Assembly (NCBI GenBank): GCA_013397455.1
Contig: VYZB01000026.1
Coordinates: 104,319-168,318 of the forward strand
From: Crotophaga sulcirostris
Lineage: Eukaryota > Chordata > Aves > Cuculiformes > Crotophagidae
Length of the DNA: 64,000 bases
Direction: 5' to 3'
A program made the translations under genes and the position numbers. The notes under the pieces are model-generated. The model did not search any database. It saw only the letters and a program-made list of their open reading frames with translations, and had not been told where the DNA came from. Shown in pieces: positions 54,167 to 64,000 of the stretch (position 1 is its first letter; each line of letters starts with the position of its first letter).

Positions 54167-55739
54167 CTGGGAAAACAAAGCAAAGTTATCACATCCTTGG
54201 AAAATTATAAAAGGAAGAAATCAAGTTTAGGAAGAAAAGCTTACATTTGGAATTTTGCAGAATCCAAAACGATTAGGTTAAGCCATAAAGTGAAACCCAA
54301 CAGCTCTGCAGGGATGAGAGCCACTGAGTTCCCACTGCACCCAAAGGGCTAAACTCCCACTCTCTGATGTCTCCTAAAAGTTAAGAGCATATTAGAAGCA
54401 CCTGTCTTTTAGGCCTGTTTTCATAAGGTTTTGGGTCAAGACCTGTGCCTCTTGCTTGCACTTGACCCGGGTTAGCCAAATGGGAACCACCATAAAGTGT
54501 GATCAGATAAGACTGGTTTCCTGAGAAAACAGCTACCACCACATTCCATCATGCCTGTTTTCCACACACACAGTCTCCAGCTTACACATTTATTGACACA
54601 AGACCACAAACACCATTCCTTACAGTGATGCAAGGGCAAGTCTGGCCTAGGGTGCTGCCATTCCTTCTACCTCCGAGACTGCATATGAGCTGTGAGGGGT
54701 TACACATGTGAAAAGAGAGATTTCCTCTGGCAGCTTCTGGCACAGCAAGTGACCCCCAGACACTTTAAAGGATACCAGACCCCTCCTCACCAGTGCAGCA
54801 ACGAGCTGTGTCTAGGATCAGGCAAACCACCATCATCCCCACTCACTCTCATCACCTCTCCAGCTGCCTGGAAGCTTCAAATTAAGAGCAGGGCACTAAT
54901 TGACAGAAAAAGCAGCTATTTAGCCAGTCTCAGCCTTAGGGTCAATTTCTGTTCTAATCAGCTACAGGCAATTGAGTAACTAATTGAGTCTTCTCACAGT
55001 ATATCTCATCAAGGAAAAGTGGTTATTGGACACGAAGAGGCTCCTCAGATGAGAGCTATTAAAACAGGGTGAGAGGGTGATTTTCCTTCTGAAGCTCTGA
55101 TAGTGAACGCAAAAGAACTCATGCATTTCCAGCTGGCTTTGGTAAAAGCTGAAACAGGACAGTCGTTTTTACCAAATGATTACACAGAGAAGTTCCATGA
55201 ACATCTCTCTTCTAAGAGCAGCTGCCAATGCTTCCTCCCACACACCACCAATATCAAAAGACCAAGATGAGGGAAGAGTGTTACTTTTTTTCCTTAATAA
55301 TTCATCAGTTAGTGCTAATGGCATTACTATGTGCTTTATAGGGTAAAAAAAAAAAAGTATTTTGTGTAAGATTGTATCATTCATTGTGTCTTTTAGCTGG
55401 TTTAGGGAAAAAGAATTTCTTTTGTAAAGGAGCTGACTGCATTTGCCTTGTAACTTGTACAGCCCTTCTACAATGCAGCAGTCAAGGAGCATTAGAATAA
55501 AAGCCTTTGCTTATGAGTCACTATTACAATTATTTCTAAGGCTGTAATATCATAAGGTCATTGCTTGACCTATCACAAGCATCCCTTATTACAAACAAAT
55601 TACTGTTTACTAGTCCAGAGCTCATGTGATTTTGCAGTTGGCACCAGACAAGCACTTGCACTCCCCAAAGCTTTGTGAATTTCTGCTTTCCAGAGCATTT
55701 CCATTGGCTGTGGAGGCTCAAGAAGTAATACACTACAGG

Positions 55740-55780
55740 AAAAAAAAAAAAAGGGCAAAAAAAAAGGCAAAAAAAAAAAA
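55740..55780. repeat. A-rich low-complexity tract
   Basis: Three runs of A separated by gggc and ggc. Low complexity, and the basic ORF read through it is an artefact. Confidence 0.85.
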
Positions 55781-57654
55781 GCAGGCAACTGGAGTGTCTG
55801 TGCTCAGCTGGATAGGGATCATTGATGCCCTGCTCTCATCACTTAACAAACCTCCTTCTGCTGGCTGTGCCCAGTGTGAAGCAGCACACAAGTGACCCTT
55901 TCAAGGGGTGAGCAATAGGAGTGTTCAGAAAGATGCTTTGTCCTGTTCATGTCTGCGTATCTGCAACAAGAAACATAACCCATGTGTTTGTTCTCCTTAA
56001 GGGGTGGGAAACCACGGAAGTGACAGAGTGTTTAAATCAGGGAGCAAAAAGGCAGCATGCCTTCTTCTCCAAAATTAGTAATGAAAAAGGCAGCCAGCCT
56101 CTTTCTCCAAAGAGCTGCGTGCACAACTTCATACCAGAACAGCTGCAGCAATGCCAGTGGTGCAGCAGAGTAGTGAACCTCCCTCGTCTGATCCCTGAGG
56201 TTTCAGCAGGGATGATGGAGACCTTTGGCAACTTGACTTGGGAGCCAAGCAGACTGAGTTCTACATCAAGCAGAACCTGGGGACACACCAGTTATTGCAC
56301 TGGTTTTTAATTAACTTATTGCAGTCCTGGCTGTAAACACCTGTCAACATAAATTACAACTTTGCACTAACCATGGTAATGTTAAGGTTTAAATGGAGAT
56401 TTTTGTGCATAATGTACACAGAGCACAGGTTATTAAATGCATCTAAAAATGGTCAAAGTTTTCAATTTTTTTTTCCTTCCCTTCTTCTCCCTTCCAAAGA
56501 AGTAACAGCAATAAATCTATACAGATAATTTACTTTATATTGAGCTATTCTGGAGGAATTGAAAAAGAAAATTTATAGTTCTTATCAGAGGAGAAATTAG
56601 GCAAAAGACCAAATGCCTTTCACAGAACCACTGTGTACACACACACATACAGAAGGCTAGTTCATGAAAGGTTAATAGTCCTGTGCTATCAAAGGAACAG
56701 CTGCCTGGCTTGGTGACATGAAGCCATTCCCCATCCTTTGCTCCCACGAGTAACAGAAGGGGAAAAAAAAAAAAGCAGCAGCCAAGCCCATAACAAAAAC
56801 AGGGAGATAAAATACACAGTGAGAAGGGTGAAGAATAATAAATGACTGCGTTTATCAAGCAGTTGCCATACAGTCTTTGGCCAAATTATCATTACACTTG
56901 GCAACGTGCTTTTTAATCATTCCCTGGTACTAAACCAACTTTGGAGAGGGAATGATGGGGATTTGACTTACATTTTTGCAAACAAATGAGGATAAAAAAA
57001 TGCCACTTACTGCAGTTGCCCTAAAGAGAGACCACCCAAAAGAGCTACAGAAACTTAAGACAACAACAGGTGTGCAGCCACGTATGATAAAATGCCACTT
57101 TTATAATTGTGCTAAGAATATCAGATGCCACTGGTCGCTGATGGCAGGAATTACTTGCTGGCATGCAACTGAGTGCAGGGTACAAGGCTGAGTCACCGCA
57201 GTCAGCAAGCAGCAAGGCCAAGCTGTCACCCCACCCAGCCATGGCATCTCTTCACGTGTGCTCTGCCAACAAGCCCCCATCTATTTCCTCCATGTCTGTA
57301 CCAGGAGAAACCTTTTCTTCTGCAACTGGTTCCTCTGTTTCTCCTATACAGCACTGTGAAAAACAGCATGGGTTTGCTTACAGGTGGGGGTCATCTGGTT
57401 ACACTTTTTCATCCACTTTGCCTAAGTCTTGCAAGCTTGTTTGGGAAGGATCTGCCACCATGAGTCTACAAAATGTCCCAACCCCAGCTAGGACTTCTCA
57501 GAGTTGAGATGCAAGCAGCAAGCCTACTCCGTCTTCTTTTGCCCAGACAGAGGTAGAGATTTTGCTATCGATGTTAAACAAGCATGATACAAGCTCATTT
57601 AACATTTAACTCCACTTCTGCGATACCCATCCTACTGCCCTTGTAGATGCTTTC

Positions 57655-57671
57655 AAAAAAAAAAAAAAAAA
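57655..57671. repeat. Poly(A) tract
   Basis: An uninterrupted run of about 17 A. The flanks do not look like a processed transcript. Confidence 0.8.
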
Positions 57672-60267
57672 GAAACTCCCAGAGTCCGAAGGAAAAATCT
57701 CAATCTCAAATCTAAAGGACAGAGTCCCTGTTCAGTATCCAACTGCTTTGCTGGGGGAGAAGGTGGGACAGAAGGCTTAGCATCCCCTTACCAGAGACAG
57801 CACAAAGCCAGCAAGCTGGACTGGTTTCCTCCCTAGTGGTTTAACACTCCTCTGCTGACTTAGACACCTAATTAAGAAACTACAGCTAACAGAGCGCACT
57901 TCTAAGAATCAATGTTAAACATATGCTGAACTATTTCTCTTGAACCAGGTTCAGGTGGTTGTAGTTGACAGGATTAAACCTTCAGTAAGTAATAATTTGG
58001 GTTCTAATACACTGCAATCACTGGAAAAAGATTTGCATAAGCTTGGATGAAAACCTAGCCATTAATTACCACTATAATTTTCCACAAGGCAAAATTAATT
58101 AGCCATGATGCCCCAACATCTGATTTTATCTAGCAAGAATTATGCACTTTAGCAGTCACTGAAGAAAAATCCACAAACAAGAAAATCAAGGCATGCATCC
58201 ATAATGTACAGACACCATCCAACACACATCCTCCACCCCAACATCAAAAAAGATTTTAAAATATGAAAAAAGACATCCCGACGCATGCCAAAGAAAAAGC
58301 AATGGTATGTGTGGGTGTACACACATGCATTAAGAGCAGACCAGAAGGAATGAATTTATTAGATGTATAGGTGCTTCTCATGGACCAAAGTTGCAGGTTG
58401 GGTGAAACAGAATATACATTATGTTTAAGAAGGAAGCTTGGAGAGACACAAATGGATGCACTGGAGAAAAGAACCTGTTCCCTGATGTTTACTTTGGCAA
58501 TGGAGCAGAACATAAAACTCAAGTGGTGAAATGCTTAAATGGAGTGGATCAGAGGAGCCAGCAAGTATCTTTCCCTCTCTACGGGGCTGACAGTTATTCC
58601 TCAGAGAAGTGTCCTGCAGTGGTCAAAGAGCTGGGTGTTCATCAAGCATTGCCTTCACGGCAATACGTTTTTTGACTCATGAATGAAGTTCCCACCAGTG
58701 AGACTTAAGGCAAATGAAGAGTTTCCCTTCACCTGAAGAAGGAGAAACATCTCAAAACAGTGGTGTTGAACATTTAGCTCCACTGCCAGCACCAGCGGTA
58801 CCCTCAATCTTAGGCAACACCAGAGGGCCATTATGCTTTTTCAATTAATCTGGCACCAAAAGCAGTTTGCCATCATTTTTGTAGGAAATGAAAACCTGGC
58901 TCTGTAGAAGGTAAACAGAAAATAATCTCCTCGCCAATATCTGAAGACATTCACCCAGAGACAATTTAGACTTGACATTAAAGTAAATGTTTTTACAAGT
59001 TTGTCCTGACTCCCTGGGCAGGCCTGTTCCTGATGCTGGTAACTTCTGCTATGGACTGAGCACTCCTTATATGCCAAAGAGCAGCACAGTGCACACTGCT
59101 GTTCTCTGGGGTTTGCACCTCTAAAGAAAGATGCTTTGGAGTTCAGTTTGTCTGGATGCTCCAGACTGACGCTATTCAAACACTTGTTGACTCAGCCCTG
59201 TTATTAAGGCAACTGGTTTCAGAGCATCCTGCTGAACTAAATGCAAGATGTGCAAATGTCAACTATTAGCATACAGCCTGCTTCAGCAGCACTTGGAGAT
59301 GTTTTTAAAGCTCTCAGCCAGCAGCTGCCATAGTAATAGTCTTTGGCCTAATTATACCCAACTTAACTTTAGCCTCAAGCCCTTGTGGAAGTCACAAGAT
59401 AGGACTGTTTCCCAAAAGCCTCCCCAGCAACTTGTGAATGTCAAGGGAGAGGGACATGAGCAGGGAGAGCCAGCAAGGGGGTAGCAGGAGAAGAAAGGAG
59501 CCTAATTTAAGTGTTAAGACTATTGGTTTTGTATATTTGCTCTGATTTAGTCTCATAATTGGGTTTGGTTTTTTTTTCATTTCTATGCATTTGATTCTCA
59601 TGACTGTTTAAGAAACAAGATTAACCTGTATAGACATACAGGCCTAACTGGACATGCAGCAAGAGATGCTGTAGATGGGCACTGCTGCCTCTGTAGCACC
59701 CACAGAAGCTGCTGGGATGTGACACCCAGAGTTCCCCACTATCTCCCTTCACCCTGTGTTTTCTGCTGGCCAAAACACCTCAAATCCCACAGACAGAAAA
59801 CTGGGAAGAGGAGAACTAAATCAAACAAATTTGGGGGAAAAACCTTCCCAGAAATTAGGTGAAAACTGAGCAGAGCAAGCAAGGATTGTCACCACCAGGA
59901 AAGCCCAAAGTGGTCAATGTGGACATTAACCATGTGCTGTGCAAAGCACAGGGCAAGGTTCCACTTCTCCACCTTCAAGCACCCTCCAGCACAGAGGCGA
60001 GATGCATCAAAGGGAAATAAGACTTTTTTAGTGCAGCACATCTTCATTTTGACAGATTCATGCAGATGCTGTGTGTTGGTCCATGGCCAGGCACTTCCTA
60101 ACCCACCATCCTGCCACGGTTGATAAGTTAGTACCACTACCCAGACCTCCACCCCGATTTATACTCAAGTTTCTTCGGTGGTTTTACTTAACACATGATG
60201 GTTTCTGTGTCCTGGGTCCTGTTTTAATAGAGATGCTAATAGAAGATGATTAATTAATTCATCTTTA

Positions 60268-60567
60268 TCAGGGAGTGTATTGATAGGATGAGGGCTAATG
60301 GTTTTAAACTGAAAGAAGGTAGATTTAGATTACATATTATGAAGAAATTATTTACTGTGAGGGTGGTGAGGCACTGGCACAGGTTGCCCAGCGAAGCTGA
60401 GGATGCCCCATCCCCGAAAGCATTCAACGCCAGGTTGGATGGGGCTTTGAGCAAACTGATCTAGTGGAAGGTGTCCCTGCCCATGCTATGAGGGTTGGAA
60501 CTATACGATCTTTAATGTCCCTTCCAAAACAAACCATTTCATTTCCATCACTCTGTGACTCTATACT
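60268..60567 (+). mobile_element. CR1 LINE 3' fragment
   Basis: Plus-strand CR1 end: gatgagggctaatggtttta, gagggtggtgaggcactggc, ggttggatggggctttgagc and ccttccaaaacaaaccattt, closing with ctctgtgactctat. It lies antisense to PANX1 in intron 1. Confidence 0.9.
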
Positions 60568-61243
60568 AGCAACGTCTGAGCCACACACAACCAACATCCG
60601 AACTGAACTTGTAGTAAGGGCTGCTGGTGGGCCACAAGGAACTTACCTATTTCTCCCCTCTCCAGCTCTCTCCCTTCCTCCTTGTCTGCCTTCCAAGTCA
60701 TCACCTCCCACATGAAGCCACAGTGAAGGCAGGTGGCACATGCTGCCCACAGCCCAGCGGTGCCTGAATGCCAGCTGTATCTAGAAGGTCATTTGGTGAC
60801 AAGCAGCTGCCAGGCATAAGTGCTTATGAGCAACCCCCAATTCTCTTCCTATGGGAAAAGATGCAAATATTTGAAGTTGACTGGACAGCTCTCACATCTG
60901 CTTTTCTTTCAGCTGCAACCCAAGCCAGTCACAGACATTTTTCCCAGAACTATCTGGAAACAAGCCTCTGCCAAAATTAAGCAGCTTGTTTTGATTTCCT
61001 CTCTGCCCAATTGTCTGTACCTGCTTAGGGCTGCAGTATCCTGCTACAAGCAGTGCCTTGGCAACAAATATTTATGTTTTCAGCTAAGATGCTCACAGTA
61101 TAAAGCATATCTCACAATATACAGACAGTTTAAAAACTGGATTCTCAATCCTGGCTCAAAGCTACTCACTAAAAACATTGTGATGGAAAAATGACACAGC
61201 TAAAATTCTACAGATTCTGTGGCTCATATGTTGCTGAGGGTGC

Positions 61244-61257
61244 CTATATATATATAT
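61244..61257. repeat. (TA)n microsatellite
   Basis: About six to seven TA steps in PANX1 intron 1. Confidence 0.8.
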
Positions 61258-62151
61258 TCCCCTTTTCTAAGAGTGATGGGTGATTTAGCCATATTTACAT
61301 CATTTCTGTTACTGTACTACCTGACCACCTGTAGTATATTTACCCTGTGAACTGCTAAATATAGGGAAATATTATACGTCCATAACATAAGACAAATAAG
61401 CACGCACAACACAATCCTCAAAATCCTATTGTTATTTCCATTTTCAAGTTCCCAGTATAAAATTACATATTTTTTTTTAATTTGTACAAAACAAGGTCTA
61501 GCTGTAAAGAGATAACAGGTGCAGGATTTCAAGCAGCAAAGCTTCCCAGGGTTGGCAGAGAGCAGCTCAATCACAGCTAACCACTACCAGAACCAACTTA
61601 AAATCACCACTAACCTGTAGGCAACCATAGGTTTCTAAAATGCAACTAAGAAGAAACTTAGATTAGCTCTCCTCCTGCCCCTGAATGATGCTGAAGTGTG
61701 GTGCAGGCACTAACTCCAGGAGTTTTGGCAATGCACCCTGGCTGAGTGCAGCAGCTGGGGCTTCCAAGCCTCCAGCAGAGAAATCCTCTGCAAAACTCAA
61801 CTGGAATCTTATTAATTTCCTGAAACTTTTATCATAACTATGTTACTTGGTGGCTTCAGAAAACCTCTGCAGCCTTCATAAACATTTTAATCATTCTGCA
61901 CAATTAACAGCAACCACATGTAGGAGGAAATTTGCAGTTACCTGACACTGCACTGAAATGAAACAGGAAGGCAGAGCCAGAAGGGAAGGCGACAGCTCAA
62001 AGTGCAAGAGAATTTAAGGTGGGAAGAATGCAATTATCCCAACAGAAATAGGAGATGAGCATTCATTTTTGGAAAGGGTGTTCACTTTTTGTAGCTGGAG
62101 GCAGAGATGTTTCCACGCTGTGACTCACATAGTGCTTTCACAAGCACTTCT

Positions 62152-62275
62152 GATTCCAAGTTACTCTTCTTCAGACCTACAATGGACTCTAGCATTTTCT
62201 CTCANCAAAGCACAATTCCAAGTTGTTCTTCTTCAGACCTACAATGGATTCTAGCATTTTCTCTCAATTTAGCAC
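62152..62275. repeat. 62-bp tandem duplication with an ambiguous base
   Basis: Two units, each with ttcttcagacctacaatgg followed by ctagcattttctctca, about 62 bp apart. An N at 62205 lies in the first unit. Part of the linker (caaagcacaatt) occurs again at 62290. Confidence 0.85.
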
Positions 62276-63861
62276 TCCTGAGCTTTTTCAAAGCACAATT
62301 ACATCAGGAAGTGTTTGAAACCAATCCTTGCTTTCTGTTTTATGGCTGGCAGAACACTAGTGCTCACAGAACTGGGCATATCCAGCCCCAAGACCCTCTC
62401 AATCCCCCCAAAAGACTTAATGGAAACAGCTTTGGGATCTTCCATAAGCAGGCAGCCTGCTAAGCTGCAAGGATGGTGTAGAAAACAGGCGACAGCTGTA
62501 ATAGCAGCGTGGCTGATATGGTATCACTTTCTGTATGGAAACCACGTGGTGTCGTTCCACTCATGCTGGGGGCCTGGCTTATTTGTCATATTTACATTCA
62601 TATTCATTTCTCAAATAGAAGAGCTCGGTTTTAAATTAAATCCCACGTTTTCTTCTAACAGGCTCTCAGGATTACAAGCAAAATAAAGCACAAGTAAGAT
62701 ATAACACACGTTTTAATACTTGCTTTATGAATCTGCTGCAGTCACAGATTCAATTTGAACTACTCTAATACTGAACTTTGTCATATACAGAATGCACTGA
62801 GGTCCAAATGTTTGATTAGCAAAGATGAGAATTTAACTCATCCAAAAGAAAGGCACCCTTTACCACAAACTCTGCAATTCAACTGTGTGCTGGAGCTTCA
62901 CCTGAAGAAGGAAAATGAAAGAAATACCTCTGTAGAGCTCGTAAGAGACCTTGACATACAGGCCCCATTTCAAACTGGATCCAGCATTTTTAGAGGAGAA
63001 GCAAAAGGGAGAAGAACTAAGAAGCCTATAAGAGCTAGTATACGGAAATGCAAGCCCTCTTTCATTGCTTTAAGAGGAAGAAATGTGCATGTATCAGTAA
63101 TATTACAGATATACTGCTGTATCCATCCCGTCTCTTGGTTGACCAGTGGCCACAAGGCTTGGATCTGGTCTTGGCATTCCCTGCCTGGTGGTCCACCTTC
63201 TCCATGTGGTTATTGCATGTCACAGTACTTTGGGTTGAACCACATCTGTTGCAATAGGTGTGTAGCTAGGTGTAAATACAGCAGTCTGGGGCATCTTATC
63301 TCTTAAGCAGTCCGGTACCTGATAATGCTACTCATGATGGTTTTTGTACAGATTCACCACTAACAGTCCCATTCCAGCTTCCACTCTCTTGACATGTGCT
63401 TGACTATACCTGTACCTCAGGTATACAACACCGAATGCCAATAAACAGGTACATGCAGTAAATCAAACTATTTCTGGAAGGGGTGGATGTCCTGTGATTC
63501 ACCCCGGTCTCCAAATGGACTGTACTGCTTATTGACCTTTGAAATCTTCATTCCTATTGTGCTATTTAAATGCAGAATAATTCTAACAAGCAAACAGATT
63601 TAAAAAGTGAGCCCTCAAGTTACAACTCCTTGTCATTTGGGTTTAAAAGTCTCCTCATTCTTTCAGACTCTGAAAAGGGCTGGCCACCAGGCTGATGCAC
63701 AAGCACTTTAGTAACTTAGGGATGGGGAAAACAAAATAGCAAAGTAACTAGGAAAACTGGCCCTTCTCCTGTAGGGCACAGCTTCACCTACAGAGTTGCA
63801 CCAAAAGTTGAACTGGAACAGCGACAGAAGTGCAGCAGAGCAGGGGAAAGCAACATACAAC

Positions 63862-64000
63862 AACTAATGGCTTTGAATTGGAAGGGGGAAGATTTAGATC
63901 AGACATTTGGAAGAAATCCTTCACAGTGAGGGTGGTGAGACACTGGCACAGGGTGCCCAGGGGAGCTGTGGCTGCCCCCTCCCTGGAGGTGTTCCAGGCC
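63862..64000 (+). mobile_element. CR1 LINE fragment cut by the window edge
   Basis: Starts aactaatggctttgaattgg and continues gtgagggtggtgagacactg and ccctccctggaggtgttcca, a typical CR1 3' region in plus orientation. Its end lies outside the window. Confidence 0.88.

Larger units (their letters stand above)
54167..64000 (-). other. PANX1: PANX1 intron 1, partial
   Basis: The 9.8 kb from exon 2 to the window edge has no match to the expected first exon. It contains A-rich tracts (55740-55780, 57655-57671), a TA repeat (61244-61257), a 62-bp tandem duplication and two CR1 copies. TAAT-rich non-repetitive stretches near 56300-56470 and 58020-58150 might be regulatory. Confidence 0.7.

Overview
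The window looks like nuclear DNA from a bird. It holds three vertebrate genes split by many introns, and several 3'-truncated CR1 LINE copies, the typical dispersed repeat of avian genomes. Tandem repeats are few and short, and nothing bacterial, plasmid-like or viral was seen. One ambiguous base (62205) points to a draft assembly. I cannot name the species.

Layout: (1) 661-12014, plus strand: the last 13 coding exons of MRE11, the DNA double-strand-break nuclease, from just before the GHEHE metal-binding motif to the stop. The 5' exons lie left of the window. A good poly(A) signal follows at 13427. (2) 16394-20479, plus strand: GPR83, a complete four-exon class A neuropeptide receptor of 423 residues with a TATA box about 210 bp upstream of its ATG. 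(3) About 20.5-38.2 kb: a gene-poor interval with six CR1 pieces, a TCCTR pentamer array, a 37-bp minisatellite and no recognisable gene. (4) About 38.2 kb to the right edge, minus strand: PANX1, a large-pore ATP-release channel. Coding exons 2-5 are present (numbered as in human), plus a long probable 3' UTR that ends in a duplicated AATAAA. Exon 1, with the start codon, was not found and should lie beyond 64 kb. Intron 1 fills the last 9.8 kb and carries two more CR1 copies.

Exon boundaries were set by GT/AG sites, phase agreement and remembered human protein sequences. All phases close without a frameshift in all three genes. MRE11, GPR83 and PANX1 are also neighbours on human 11q21, so the block is conserved synteny rather than a functional operon. 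GPR83 and PANX1 are convergent. I found no convincing undescribed system. The points most worth checking are a possible membrane micro-protein at 15548-15973, an alternative PANX1 C-terminus with its own intronic poly(A) signals, the minisatellite open in all three forward frames, and the apparent absence of an IZUMO1R-like gene between GPR83 and PANX1.
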